Assembly (NCBI RefSeq): GCF_003860405.1
Contig: NZ_CP034170.1
Location: forward strand, 3,162,001-3,226,000
Reading direction: 5' to 3'
From: Nakamurella antarctica
GTDB taxonomy: Bacteria > Actinomycetota > Actinomycetes > Mycobacteriales > Nakamurellaceae
Length of the DNA stretch: 64,000 bases
The notes beneath the pieces are model-generated. The model saw nothing but the letters and a program-made list of their open reading frames with translations, searched no databases and was not told the origin of the DNA. Positions 34,900 through 45,277 of the stretch are shown here, piece by piece. Positions within the stretch are counted from its first letter, which is position 1; every line of letters starts with the position of its first letter. The position numbers and the translations under genes are program-made.

Positions 34900-35049
34900 T
34901 CAGCGGTTGAAACTTCCCTGGCGCTGAGCGATCAGGATCAGCTCGTCGCGCATCGCGGGGGTCGACGCAAGATCGATCGCGCGGGAAACTGCGCGGCGGT
35001 TGCGGGAAATCTCGCGGTGGCTACGGAAGGCCTTCGCAAGGCTGCTCAT
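34900..35049 (-). CDS. Conserved 49-residue basic protein
   Basis: 49 residues, strongly basic in the first half. ATG at 35049 with a good AAAGGA site, stop TGA at 34900-34902. The centre reads FRSHREISRNRRAVSRAI followed by STPAMRDELILIAQRQ, a pattern I recall from short unannotated actinobacterial proteins (HREISR...RAI...TP.MRDEL). It lies alone between glycerate kinase and rmlB. Helical, 10 Arg, could bind nucleic acid; no function known. Recognition of the family is from memory, so moderate confidence. The 294 bp upstream to rmlB hold its presumed promoter and the rmlB terminator, no other gene. Confidence 0.7.
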   Translation of the reverse strand: MSSLAKAFRSHREISRNRRAVSRAIDLASTPAMRDELILIAQRQGSFNR

Positions 35050-35280
35050 GTTAATTCCTTTTCTTTGTGGTGCTGAATGTTGCTTACATAGATATATACG
35101 TAGCCGAGGGGCCCTTCGTTACCCGATCTTCCGGTGAACTGAGTCACACGCCATTGATCATCCGGCGAGAGGGCCGTCTCGGGGACGATTCGGGTGAAAA
35201 ATGGAGTGTCAGGGCTCACCTTTGTTCCACGAGAAGTAGTCCCCGTCACAGATGCGAAGTCCCAGTCACAGATACGGACG

Positions 35281-35328
35281 AAAAAAATGCGGGCGGCCCT
35301 GCGACTTTGGCCGCAGAACCACCCGCAC
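35281..35328 (-). terminator. Rho-independent terminator of rmlB
   Basis: On the minus strand a 9-bp stem, TGCGGGTGG/CCGCCCGCA with one G-U pair (35319-35327 with 35288-35296), is followed by seven T (35287-35281). It begins 17 bp after the rmlB stop. Textbook form. Confidence 0.88.
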
Positions 35329-35343
35329 TCCAGCGGAACCGAG

Positions 35344-36432
<1,089 letters not shown>

Positions 36433-36459
36433 CTACACCGTCGACGGCTGGCTAGCCCG

Positions 36460-37998
36460 TCACCACAGCATCGCCATGCCAGGGTGTTCCAGCACTGCGC
36501 CGACGTCGGCGAGGAACCTGGCCCCCTGCTCACCGTCCACCACCCGGTGGTCGAACGACAACGCCAACTGGCAGACCTTGCGGACTGCCAGCGCGCCGTT
36601 GAACACCCACGGGGCATCTTTGATGGAGCCAAGCGCGAGAATTGCCGACTCGCCAGGGTTGATGATCGGCGTCCCCGTGTCGACACCCAGTACTCCAACA
36701 TTGCTGATAGTGAAGGTGCCGCCCGTCATCTGCGCGGGAGAGGTCTTGCCCGCCCGCGCCGTGTCGGTCAGCTCGACGAGCGCCTGCGCTAGTTCCTTCA
36801 CGGTCAACGAGTCGGCGCCAGGAATGTTGGGAACGATCAGCCCCCGCGGGGTGGCCGCCGCAATGCCGAGGTTGACGTAGTCCTGGTACACGATCTCCTG
36901 CGCCTGCTCATCCCAGAAGGCATTCACGTCCGGAGTCCGCTTCGCGGCCAGACACACCGCCTTGGCCACAAAAACCAACGGGGTCAGCTTGAGGCCTGCA
37001 AAATCGGGCATCGACCGAACCCGGTCGCGCAGTTGCATCATCGCGGTGACGTCGACTTGGAGGAACACTGTGACATGAGGGGCGGAGAATGCACTGGAGA
37101 CCATTGCCGCGGCCATCATTTTGCGGACGCCCTTGATCGGCACCCGGGTCTGCAGGCCAGCAGCCCCCTGCAGAGCAGTTCCGGCCAGGGCTGTATTTTC
37201 CGACGATGATGCGGGTGAACCGGCCGCGGCCAGCACATCCTGTCGCGAGATAACGCCATCTGGCCTCGTCGCAGAAACGAAGGCTAGATCAACACCAAGT
37301 TCGCGGGCCAGCATGCGGGTGGGGGGCGCAGCAAGATGCACGCTGCCACTCTTCGCAACAGCGACCGCGGGAGCAGCCGTCGCGACTTCTGCACTCGCCA
37401 CTCTTGCCGTGGGGCGCGCGGCGGGCAGCACTGCGCGCACCACTCCGGGCATCACGCCGGGCATCACGGAGGGCGCAGCGACTGCGCGTCGCGGCCGACG
37501 CGCAGTCGCTCCCTCGGCGGCCACGTATCCCACCAGCGTGGCGATCTTGCCGTCAGCTGTCATCTCACCGATCTTGGTGCCGGCGTCTTCATCTTCAGCA
37601 CCGGAGACTTCAGCACCGGACACTTCTGCACCGGTCACTTCTGCACCGGTTACTTCTGCGGCCCGCACCGCTGCAGCCGAAGCACTGGTCGCCTCTGCAA
37701 GTTCGAGCAAAGACCCGGGCACGTCCACGAGTGACGAACTCGCACCGGTCCCCGCACCGCCAGTTTCGACCCGGATAATGGGTGTTCCCACATCTACGGT
37801 CTCGCCCTGCGCGACCAGCAACGCTGTAACCGTCCCCGCGTACGGCGAGGGCAACTCCACCGATGCCTTAGCTGTTTCGATCTCCACGATGATCTGGTTG
37901 ATGGTGACCTGATCCCCCACGGCGACCCGCCACCCGAGGATTTCCGCTTCAGTCAGTCCCTCGCCGACATCGGGGAGGTTAAAAGATTCGATAGCCAT
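36460..37998 (-). CDS. bkdC: Branched-chain 2-oxoacid dehydrogenase E2 (acyltransferase)
   Basis: 512 residues from the ATG at 37998, one base past the E1-beta stop. One lipoyl domain (about 1-80) with the lipoylated lysine in EIETAKASVEL. A linker (about 95-240) contains five EVTGA/EVSGA units. A peripheral subunit-binding domain (about 235-275: TRMLARELGVDLAFVSATRP) precedes the catalytic domain (about 290-512) with HRVVDGEQGARFL, holding the catalytic His and Asp. It transfers the acyl group to CoA. Assignment to branched-chain rather than pyruvate complex rests on similarity to mycobacterial BkdC. Confidence 0.9.
   Translation of the reverse strand: MAIESFNLPDVGEGLTEAEILGWRVAVGDQVTINQIIVEIETAKASVELPSPYAGTVTALLVAQGETVDVGTPIIRVETGGAGTGASSSLVDVPGSLLELAEATSASAAAVRAAEVTGAEVTGAEVSGAEVSGAEDEDAGTKIGEMTADGKIATLVGYVAAEGATARRPRRAVAAPSVMPGVMPGVVRAVLPAARPTARVASAEVATAAPAVAVAKSGSVHLAAPPTRMLARELGVDLAFVSATRPDGVISRQDVLAAAGSPASSSENTALAGTALQGAAGLQTRVPIKGVRKMMAAAMVSSAFSAPHVTVFLQVDVTAMMQLRDRVRSMPDFAGLKLTPLVFVAKAVCLAAKRTPDVNAFWDEQAQEIVYQDYVNLGIAAATPRGLIVPNIPGADSLTVKELAQALVELTDTARAGKTSPAQMTGGTFTISNVGVLGVDTGTPIINPGESAILALGSIKDAPWVFNGALAVRKVCQLALSFDHRVVDGEQGARFLADVGAVLEHPGMAMLW
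37594..37668 (-). repeat. Five 15-bp tandem repeats in the bkdC linker
   Basis: Plus-strand units TTCAGCACCGGAGAC, TTCAGCACCGGACAC, TTCTGCACCGGTCAC, TTCTGCACCGGTTAC and a diverged fifth encode the linker pentapeptides (EVSGA, EVTGA). Frame-neutral, in a segment expected to be flexible. Confidence 0.85.
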
Positions 37999-37999
37999 C

Positions 38000-38995
38000 T
38001 CAGAACCCCACGCAACGGTCGACAGCTTCCAGCACCTTGTCCAACGACGGCAAGTAATCCGCCTCGAGTCGGCTCGGTGGGTAGGGCGTGTCAAAGCCAG
38101 CTACCCGAATCACGGGAGCCTGGAGGGAGTAGAACGCCTCCTCGGTCACCCTGGCAGCAATTTCGGAGGTGATGGATGCTTCACGCGGCGCCTCGGACAC
38201 CACCACCAGGTGGCCCGTTTTGCGCACCGACTCCACTACCGGGTCAAGGTCGAGCGGCGAAAGCGACCGCAGGTCAAAGACTTCCAAGCTCCGCCCCTCC
38301 GTCTCTGCGGCCGCGGCGGCGGCCAGGACAACCGCCATCGATGGCCCGTAGGAGACGACGGTGCAATCGGTTCCTGTCCTGCGCAATACAGTGCGCAAGC
38401 TGTGTTCCGACGTGGCTGTGACATCCACGAGGCCCTTTTCCCAATACCGCCGTTTCGGTTCGAAGAACACCACGGGGTCGTCGAGCGCTATCGCCTGTCT
38501 GAGCATGTGATAGCCGTCAGATGCGTTGGAGCAGGCCATTACTCGCAAACCTGCAATATGGCAGAAGAAGGACTCGGGTGATTCGGAGTGGTGTTCCACG
38601 GCGCCGATGCCACCGCCGAATGGGATGCGAATCACCAACGGCATCTTCCAGGCACCCTGCGACCGGTAGGTCACCTTGGCCACCTGCGACACAATCTGGT
38701 CGAATCCCGGAAACACGAATCCGTCGAACTGGATTTCGACAATCGGTCGATAGCCGCGCATCGCCAAACCCACTGCGGTGCCGACAATCCCAGACTCGGC
38801 CAACGGCGTGTCCATCACCCGATGCTCGCCAAAATCCTTTAGCAAACCGTCTGTGATTCGAAAAACGCCGCCGAGCTTACCGACGTCCTCGCCCATCATC
38901 AGGACTTTGTTGTCTTCCGCCATCGAGTCGCGCAGCGCGGTGTTCAACGCTTTCGCCAGCGTCATCGTCGAGTTGTTGGGTGCCGTGCTCGTCAT
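38000..38995 (-). CDS. bkdB: Branched-chain 2-oxoacid dehydrogenase E1 beta subunit
   Basis: 331 residues. Transketolase-like fold with thiamine-site residues: MGEDVGKLGGVFRITDGL near 32-50, DTPLAESGIVGTAVGLAM near 60, and VEIQFDGFVFPGFDQIVSQ near 86. Forms the alpha2-beta2 E1 with the product of the upstream gene. Its ATG overlaps the E1-alpha stop (ATGA). It ends one base before the E2 start. The three genes are one operon; no E3 is present, so a shared lipoamide dehydrogenase from elsewhere is expected. Confidence 0.93.
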   Translation of the reverse strand: MTSTAPNNSTMTLAKALNTALRDSMAEDNKVLMMGEDVGKLGGVFRITDGLLKDFGEHRVMDTPLAESGIVGTAVGLAMRGYRPIVEIQFDGFVFPGFDQIVSQVAKVTYRSQGAWKMPLVIRIPFGGGIGAVEHHSESPESFFCHIAGLRVMACSNASDGYHMLRQAIALDDPVVFFEPKRRYWEKGLVDVTATSEHSLRTVLRRTGTDCTVVSYGPSMAVVLAAAAAAETEGRSLEVFDLRSLSPLDLDPVVESVRKTGHLVVVSEAPREASITSEIAARVTEEAFYSLQAPVIRVAGFDTPYPPSRLEADYLPSLDKVLEAVDRCVGF

Positions 38996-40281
38996 GAGCG
39001 CGCCCCTGCCTGCGCACCAGCAACTGACTCCGTTGACGAGATCTCAGGGTCAACAAATCCGTCGAGGTACTCCAAGTACGCCGCCTCCTGGTCACGAAGC
39101 TGCTGCGTCTGCTCGGCATACACTTTGCTGAAAATCCTTTCTGGTCCTGGACTCTCAAGTTCAATGCAGTGTTTGCGAAACCGTGCGGCCAGCTCGTCCG
39201 CCTCCGCCTGGACCTCGTCGAAATAGGTGGCATCGGCAAGTCCGTTGCGCGCCAAATAGGCTTTCACTCGCTCAATCGGGTCCAGCAGCTTCCATGCCTG
39301 CGTCTCGTCAGCAAGCCGATACCTACTCGGATCGTCCGAGGTGGTGTGGGCGTCCATTCGATAAGTAAATGCCTCGATCATCACCGGACCGTTGCCCGTC
39401 CGGCATTCGTTCATCGCCCACTCCGAGACAGCAAGACAGGCCAACACATCATTGCCGTCCACCCTGATGCCCGGGATCCCGTACGCCGCTGCGCGAGCGA
39501 AAAGCGGCACGCGCGTTTGCTTTTCGACTGGTTCAGAAATTGCCCACTGGTTGTTTTGGCAGTAGAAGACGACGGGGGCGTTGAAAGCGGCCCCGAACAC
39601 CATCGCCTCGTGCACATCACCTTGGCTGGTGGCCCCGTCGCCGAAGAACGTCATCGTGGCCTCCGCCGCGTCGTCGTCGCCGAGAACTCCATCCAGCTTT
39701 TGGCCCATCGCGTATCCCACAGCGTTGAGGACCTGATTACCGATCACGATGCAATAGTTATTGAACTTCTTTTCCGCGGGGTTCCACGTGCCGAAGTCAA
39801 TGCCTCGAAAGATTCCCAGTAGCTCGGTCGGGTCCACGCCGCGACACCAAGCGATTCCGTGCTCGCGATAGGAGGGAAAGGCCATATCCGCCGACCGCAG
39901 CGCCCTGCCCGCCCCAATCTGGGCTGCTTCCTGGCCCAGCAGGGGGACCCACAGTCCAAGCTGACCCTGTCGTTGCAGAGCGTTGCCCTCACGGTCAAAC
40001 CGGCGCACCAGGCACATATCGCGGTACAGACTCTTCACCAGATCGGTGGTTACCTCCAGCGGGAAGTCTGGGTGCTGGGAAAGCACGCCCTCGGGGCTCA
40101 ACATCGAAACCAAGTTGGGGGATGCATTGATGGCTCGAAGGCCCGCTATCACCTCGTGCGGCGATGGGAGGGCCGACGTACCAGCGGTTCCCCGTGCGGC
40201 GGCCTCGGCGACGCTCACGTCGTCGGTATCGCGCTGGGTGCCATGCTCATCGCCGGCTTTCGAATCTGACGTACCAGTCAT
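38992..40281 (-). CDS. bkdA: Branched-chain 2-oxoacid dehydrogenase E1 alpha subunit
   Basis: 429 residues. An unconserved acidic leader (about 1-40) precedes the E1 domain. The thiamine diphosphate motif is GDGATSQGDVHEAMVFGAAFNAPVVFYCQNNQ (in parts: GDGATSQGD, then NNQWAISEP) near 215-250. YRMDAHTTSDDPSRYR near 325 matches the phosphorylation-loop region of E1-alpha. It decarboxylates 2-oxo acids from Val, Leu and Ile, providing precursors for branched fatty acids. First gene of the operon, ATG at 40281 with GGAGAG upstream. Confidence 0.93.
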   Translation of the reverse strand: MTGTSDSKAGDEHGTQRDTDDVSVAEAAARGTAGTSALPSPHEVIAGLRAINASPNLVSMLSPEGVLSQHPDFPLEVTTDLVKSLYRDMCLVRRFDREGNALQRQGQLGLWVPLLGQEAAQIGAGRALRSADMAFPSYREHGIAWCRGVDPTELLGIFRGIDFGTWNPAEKKFNNYCIVIGNQVLNAVGYAMGQKLDGVLGDDDAAEATMTFFGDGATSQGDVHEAMVFGAAFNAPVVFYCQNNQWAISEPVEKQTRVPLFARAAAYGIPGIRVDGNDVLACLAVSEWAMNECRTGNGPVMIEAFTYRMDAHTTSDDPSRYRLADETQAWKLLDPIERVKAYLARNGLADATYFDEVQAEADELAARFRKHCIELESPGPERIFSKVYAEQTQQLRDQEAAYLEYLDGFVDPEISSTESVAGAQAGARS

Positions 40282-40599
40282 GTTCTCTCCTTCGTCAGGG
40301 CCAAAACCGGCCCGGGGTCGCCGGTCCGGATCTGGTCAGTTCAACCTGGTCAAGCGGTGGCTCCCCGGGCAAAGGCGCGCACGTAGTCATCGTTGACCGT
40401 GACGGTTCGTGAGTGAGCACGTCGTCGACGCTAATTGTCCCACGGCGGCGAAGCGAAGGTGACGTGGAGCACCCCTACCCGATTCGGTGCGGCGGATACC
40501 GCCGCTGCCTGGGATAATTATTGGTGGAAATGCCAAAGCTGGTGACGGGTGCCGCCGACGACCCTCATCGCGATTTCGACTCCTCGGCTGGAGAACACA
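40282..40599. other. Gap between bkdA and the SRPBCC gene
   Basis: 318 bp between divergent genes. I see no coding frame with a ribosome site and no strong hairpin. It should contain the promoters of both neighbours, but no convincing -10/-35 pair stands out. Confidence 0.5.
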
Positions 40600-41379
40600 G
40601 TGGAACTGGAACACCGCTTCGAAGTGCCGCAAGGCATCGACAAAGCTTGGGCAGCGCTACTGAACATGGAACTTCTCGCCCAGAGCTTTCCCGGAGCCCA
40701 TCTTGTTTCCTCCTCGCGCGAGGAGTTCCTTGGCAGCGTCAAGGTGAAACTTGGCCCGGCGCATCTGAACTACCGCGGCAAGGCCACCTTCGTCGTCAAG
40801 GACAACCTCACGCACCGCGCCCAGATCGAGGCAGCCGGAGCCGCCTCTCGATCGGGCTCGACCGCAACCATGCTGGTGACCGCGACGGCGACCGCTGTTG
40901 CGCCAAACCGCACCGCGGTCGACCTGCTGACAACCTTGGCGATTACCGGGAGGCCCGCCCAGGTGGGCCGCAGCGCCATGATGGACGTTGTGAGCGCGTT
41001 GATCGGGCAATTCGCTGATAATTTCGCCAAAAACCTCACCGGTAAAGAAGGAAGTGGCGCCACGTTAGTGGTCGCTGTCAACCCCGACGAGGTGGCCGCG
41101 GAGGTAAGAGCGGCGACTCGTTCGGATGACGAACTTCCGGTAGATACAGCACACACGCTGGTCCTCGGCGCCGCATCGCAGAGGGGAGCGGCGACAGCGC
41201 GCGCAGCCTCGATGGCAGCGACCGCGCGGCCTCGGCGCCTTGCCAGTGAGGGCAGCGACGCGATCAGTGGGCTCAGTGAGGCCGGAACACCGTTGCTGAA
41301 GCAGCTGGTTCCCCTCGTTGGCGGCGTTATTGCTGGTGCACTTGTGGTTTTTGCCTTGCGGAGTAAGAAGACTGAGTAA
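40600..41379 (+). CDS. SRPBCC (CoxG-like) protein with C-terminal membrane anchor
   Basis: 259 residues from the GTG at 40600, which has GGAG 6 bases upstream; the open frame begins 17 codons earlier. Residues 1-145 form a START/SRPBCC fold like CoxG (ELEHRFEVPQGIDKAWAALL, then FPGAHLV). A disordered Ala-rich stretch follows, then a single hydrophobic helix (about 228-252) with a KK tail, giving a tail-anchored topology. CoxG proteins assist CO dehydrogenase maturation, but there are no cox genes here, so only lipid- or ligand-binding can be claimed. Followed by a bidirectional terminator. Confidence 0.75.
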   Translation: MELEHRFEVPQGIDKAWAALLNMELLAQSFPGAHLVSSSREEFLGSVKVKLGPAHLNYRGKATFVVKDNLTHRAQIEAAGAASRSGSTATMLVTATATAVAPNRTAVDLLTTLAITGRPAQVGRSAMMDVVSALIGQFADNFAKNLTGKEGSGATLVVAVNPDEVAAEVRAATRSDDELPVDTAHTLVLGAASQRGAATARAASMAATARPRRLASEGSDAISGLSEAGTPLLKQLVPLVGGVIAGALVVFALRSKKTE

Positions 41380-41392
41380 TCATTGCCCATAT

Positions 41393-41430
41393 AAAAGAAT
41401 CCCCGCACACCGTTGTGCGGGGATTCTTTT
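41393..41430. terminator. Bidirectional rho-independent terminator
   Basis: A perfect 17-bp inverted repeat (41393-41409 with 41414-41430) with a 4-base loop. The outer AAAA/TTTT supplies a U tract on both strands. It sits between convergent genes: SRPBCC (ending 41379) and PEPCK (ending 41450). Confidence 0.93.
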
Positions 41431-41449
41431 CGTTATTCTTATTCCACGT

Positions 41450-43396
41450 TTACAGCAGGCCTAAGCGAGTTTTAAGCCCGGCTAATTCATCGCTCATACC
41501 GCTGGGCAGCGTCTCGCCGAGGAAGGCGAACCATTCTTCGATCAACGGGATTTCCTTTTTCCATTCATCGACGTTGACGGCCAGCGCTTGTTTCACCTGT
41601 TCGGTCGACATGGGCCGACCGTCAACCTCGAGACCGTCGATATCCAACGCACCCACCGCGGGCACCAACCCGATCGGAGTGTGTACTGCCGCTGCCTTAC
41701 CGCTGAGTCTCTCAGCAATCCACTTCATCACTCGCGAGTTCTCGCCAAACCCGGGCCAGAGAAAGCCGCCCTCGGCATCTCGCCGAAACCAGTTGACGTA
41801 AAAGATCTTCGGCAGCTTGGCTTGATCTGCGTGCTTGCCGATCTCCAGCCAATGGTTCAAGTAGTCACCCGCGTCATACCCGATGAATGGCAGCATCGCC
41901 ATCGGATCCCGGCGAACAATTCCTACCTGGCCCGTTGCGGCAGCAGTAGTTTCGCTGCCCATGGTGGATCCAAGGAACACCCCGTGCTGCCAGTCACGCG
42001 CCTGCGAAACCAACGGGATGGTCGTCTTACGACGACCGCCGAAGACGATCGCCGATATCGGCACGCCTACCGGTGAGTTGTATTCCGGGGCGATCATCGG
42101 GCACTGGGTGATCGGGGTGCAGAATCGCGAGTTCGGATGCGCAGCAGGCTCTCCCGCGGACTCGAGGGTGTTGCCCTGAGCGTCCACGCCCGACGGCGTC
42201 CAGTCCCGTCCTTTCCAGTCGATCAGATGATCTGGGGCCTGCTTCGTCATGCCCTCCCACCACACACCACCATCGTCGGTGCGAGCAACGTTGGTGAATA
42301 TGGTGTTTCCCTTTTCGATGGTGCGCATCGCGTTGGGGTTAGTGTGCCAGCCGGTACCTGGCGCCACGCCGAACAGGCCGAACTCCGGATTCGTCGCATA
42401 GAGCCGACCGTCACCGCCGAATCGCATCCACGAGATGTCGTCACCGAGCATCTCGACCTTCCAGCCGGGAACCGTCGGCTCCAGCATGGCAAGATTCGTT
42501 TTACCGCAGGCACTGGGGAAAGCCGCGGCGATGTAGCTGACATCCCCTTCCGGACTGATGAGTTTGAGAATCAGCATGTGCTCCGCGAGCCAGCCTTCGT
42601 CCCGCGCCATCGCTGAAGCAATTCGCAACGAATAGCACTTCTTGCCCAGCAACGCATTTCCCCCGTAGCCGGACCCAAACGACCAAATTGTTCGCTCTTC
42701 CGGGAATTGGGTGATGTATTTGGTATCGCTGCAAGGCCAGGTAACGTCGGCCGCGCCGGGCGCCAGCGGCGCACCCACCGAATGCAAACATTTGACGAAC
42801 GTGTCAACACTCTCGATGAGGCGCAACGCCTCATCTCCCACGCGGGTCATAATCCGCATGGAACCAACAACGTATTCGGAGTCGGTGATCTCGACCCCCA
42901 GCTTGGGATCCGCAGCATCCAACGGGCCCATGCAGAACGGCACCACGTACATCGTGCGACCCGCCATGCAGCCTTGGTAGAGATCAGACATGATCTCCTT
43001 CATCTGCGCCGGTTCCATCCAGTTGTTGGTGGGGCCAGCATCTTTCTCGTCCACCGAGCAAATGAAGGTGCGGCCTTCGACGCGGGCGACGTCATCCGGA
43101 TCGGATGCAGCGTAATAGGAGTCGGGGTAGGCGTCGAGTTTGATCATCGTGCCGGCGTCGACAAGTCGCGCCGCCATCGCCGCCCATTCCTCGTCCGATC
43201 CGTTGATCCAGACCACCGCGTTCGGCGTCGTCAACGCGACTACCTCAGCGACCCACACCAAGAGAGCCTCGTTGGACGTGGGGCCAGCAAAGCTACTCGG
43301 GACTGGGTGGCCGGCTGGTTGGTTGCTGGCGAAGGACTGGCCAGGCAGCCGCGGCTGTGTTGCCGGTTGCTCACGATTGGTCTGTACCGCGGTCAT
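41450..43396 (-). CDS. pckG: Phosphoenolpyruvate carboxykinase (GTP)
   Basis: 648 residues from the ATG at 43396, 9 bases after AGGAG; an ATG three codons earlier touches the ribosome site. The P-loop with hyper-reactive cysteine is [13 protein letters not shown] near 285. Other GTP-PEPCK regions are [16 protein letters not shown] near 208 and [17 protein letters not shown] near 435. It interconverts oxaloacetate and PEP in gluconeogenesis and uses GTP, unlike the bacterial ATP form. Full length. A 450-bp AT-richer gap upstream should hold its promoter. Confidence 0.96.
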   Translation of the reverse strand: MTAVQTNREQPATQPRLPGQSFASNQPAGHPVPSSFAGPTSNEALLVWVAEVVALTTPNAVVWINGSDEEWAAMAARLVDAGTMIKLDAYPDSYYAASDPDDVARVEGRTFICSVDEKDAGPTNNWMEPAQMKEIMSDLYQGCMAGRTMYVVPFCMGPLDAADPKLGVEITDSEYVVGSMRIMTRVGDEALRLIESVDTFVKCLHSVGAPLAPGAADVTWPCSDTKYITQFPEERTIWSFGSGYGGNALLGKKCYSLRIASAMARDEGWLAEHMLILKLISPEGDVSYIAAAFPSACGKTNLAMLEPTVPGWKVEMLGDDISWMRFGGDGRLYATNPEFGLFGVAPGTGWHTNPNAMRTIEKGNTIFTNVARTDDGGVWWEGMTKQAPDHLIDWKGRDWTPSGVDAQGNTLESAGEPAAHPNSRFCTPITQCPMIAPEYNSPVGVPISAIVFGGRRKTTIPLVSQARDWQHGVFLGSTMGSETTAAATGQVGIVRRDPMAMLPFIGYDAGDYLNHWLEIGKHADQAKLPKIFYVNWFRRDAEGGFLWPGFGENSRVMKWIAERLSGKAAAVHTPIGLVPAVGALDIDGLEVDGRPMSTEQVKQALAVNVDEWKKEIPLIEEWFAFLGETLPSGMSDELAGLKTRLGLL

Positions 43397-43846
43397 TGAC
43401 ACCATCTCCTGTTGAAATTCTGTGAATTCGACCGGCCGAATAGAAATTTAACGATCTGGGTCAGACGACACCAGCGATTCCGATCTGCGAATCTCTTGAG
43501 GCTATCCATCCCAGTGTTGATTTGGTGCCCAATTAGCTGAGGCCCAGACCACAGAATCGTGAAAGAGAATCGATTCAGTAAATAATGGTTGATAATGTTT
43601 GTTCGATTTAGTTGAACTTCGGTGTTCATTGTGTGCGAACGGGTTGCGCTCCGATTCCTGCCGTTGCCTGCGCAGGTCGCGTTTACCCGCGTATCGCGAC
43701 GGTGCGCCAAAGCCGAAAGGCTCTTCGGCGGGCGTGGAACGCACCCCGTGCGCGGATCTGCCCGGCCGCTGGCTGCTGCGCCGTTAACGATTCCCCTGGG
43801 TGGGTGTCAGGATGAATAGCAACCCCCACGCAGTAGGAGAATCATC
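43397..43846. other. Intergenic region upstream of PEPCK and the MFS gene
   Basis: About 450 bp between divergent genes. The middle (43550-43630) is markedly AT-rich for this genome and contains GAATCGATTC (43568-43577), a perfect palindrome. No frame has a ribosome site or a recognisable product. Presumably the promoter and control region of pckG. Confidence 0.5.
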
Positions 43847-45277
43847 TTGTTCGAAGGCCCACCGGCGCCGCCCACTGAGTCGATCGCCGTCAAGGCAGTC
43901 GGTATTTTGCAGCGCCCCTATCGGTCGACCACCGCAGGTATGGCGGCGTTGATGGCGCTGCTTGCTTTCGAGTCGCTGGCCGTCACTACAGCGATGCCCG
44001 TGATTGCGGAAGACCTCAACGGGCTCGCTCTGTACTCCATGGCGTTTGCGGGCACGCTCGCGGCGAGTGTGGTTGGCATGGTGGTTGCTGGGCAAGCCAG
44101 CGACCGGGGCGGGTTAGCCAGGCCGCTCTGGGCTGGGCTGGCTCTGTTCATCGCAGGGCTCGTGATTGCCGGAACCGCTGTGTGGATGCCCGTGTTGGTG
44201 CTCGGACGACTAGTCCAAGGCCTGGGCTCCGGCGCCCTGAGTGTCATCTTGTACGTGATGGTCGCCCGGGTCTACCCGCTCGCACTGCGGCCCAAGATTT
44301 TCGCCGCGTTCGCCGCTGCATGGGTCGTACCAGCCTTGATAGGCCCCTTTATTGCGGGGCTGGTGGTCGAACACCTGCATTGGCGCTGGGTTTTTTTTGG
44401 CGCCATTATGTTGGCGTTGCCGGCCGCATTCATGATCCGCGGCGCCGCCAATCGCAGCCAGATCGACATCGCCGAAGTTAAAGCGCGAACACCGGCGGAC
44501 CACGTGAAGGTGCTGCTGGCGATAGCGGCCTCGGCCAGTGTCGTCCTACTGCACTTCGGCGGCCAACAAACCGGTGTAGTCGCCATCATCGCGCTCGCGG
44601 TCGGAATCGCGGGCCTGGTGATGGTGGTTCCCCGCCTCCTCCCCCACGGAACAGTGACGGCCAGCCCGGGAATCCCCGCCGCCATCGCCCTCCGCGCGGT
44701 TGCCGGGGCAGGCTTCACCGTCGCTGAGGTATTTTTGCCGCTACTTCTGATTAGAGAACGGGGTCTAACACCGGGGATGGCTGGCCTAGTCCTCACGGCT
44801 GCGGCATTGACGTGGTCAACGGGGTCTTGGCTACGGGGGCGCAGTAGCACGGGGCATCAGCGCTATCTGGCTTGGGGGAGCGCCGCCATCGCCGTAGCAA
44901 TCATCGCCGCCGCCCTTCCGCTGTGGCCACACATACCGATTTTCGTGGCGGTGATCGGCTGGGCGGTAGGCGGCCTCGGCATGGGCCTGGTGTACCCAAC
45001 GCTGTCGCTGTTGACGCTGGAGCTGTCCCCCGTTAGCCAGCAGGGGGCCAATAGCTCGGCTCTCCAGCTCGCTGAAGCCCTTTCGACCGCAACCTTTCTC
45101 GCCGTCACCGGCTTCGCGTTCGCCCTGCTGATCACCGCCACTCCGGTCGCTGCCTACCTCGCATGTTTCGGCCTGGCAGTGTTGCTGGCACTGGTCAGCA
45201 TGTGGATCGCCCGCCGCGTCCTTGCTGCCCCTTCGCCGGTTACCGTCGGCGCGGCAACCGCTACTGAGCCTGGCTGA
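43847..45277 (+). CDS. MFS multidrug-type transporter
   Basis: 476 residues starting at TTG, 6 bases after AGGAGA. About 12-14 hydrophobic helices. LAVTTAMPVIAEDLNG near 44 is the DHA-type helix 1 end, and GQASDRGGLARP near 83 is a motif A. LGRLVQGLGSGALSV near 122 matches motif C-like helices. Substrate unknown, likely a small-molecule exporter. Its 3' end overlaps the convergent tldE gene by 17 bp. Confidence 0.83.
   Translation: MFEGPPAPPTESIAVKAVGILQRPYRSTTAGMAALMALLAFESLAVTTAMPVIAEDLNGLALYSMAFAGTLAASVVGMVVAGQASDRGGLARPLWAGLALFIAGLVIAGTAVWMPVLVLGRLVQGLGSGALSVILYVMVARVYPLALRPKIFAAFAAAWVVPALIGPFIAGLVVEHLHWRWVFFGAIMLALPAAFMIRGAANRSQIDIAEVKARTPADHVKVLLAIAASASVVLLHFGGQQTGVVAIIALAVGIAGLVMVVPRLLPHGTVTASPGIPAAIALRAVAGAGFTVAEVFLPLLLIRERGLTPGMAGLVLTAAALTWSTGSWLRGRSSTGHQRYLAWGSAAIAVAIIAAALPLWPHIPIFVAVIGWAVGGLGMGLVYPTLSLLTLELSPVSQQGANSSALQLAEALSTATFLAVTGFAFALLITATPVAAYLACFGLAVLLALVSMWIARRVLAAPSPVTVGAATATEPG

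Noticed and set aside
40600-41379. CO dehydrogenase cluster
   Set aside because: The SRPBCC protein resembles CoxG, but no coxL, coxM or coxS gene is nearby.
43397-43846. Small gene in the pckG upstream gap
   Set aside because: Frames of 60-105 codons exist on both strands, but none has a ribosome site, typical codon use or recognisable sequence.
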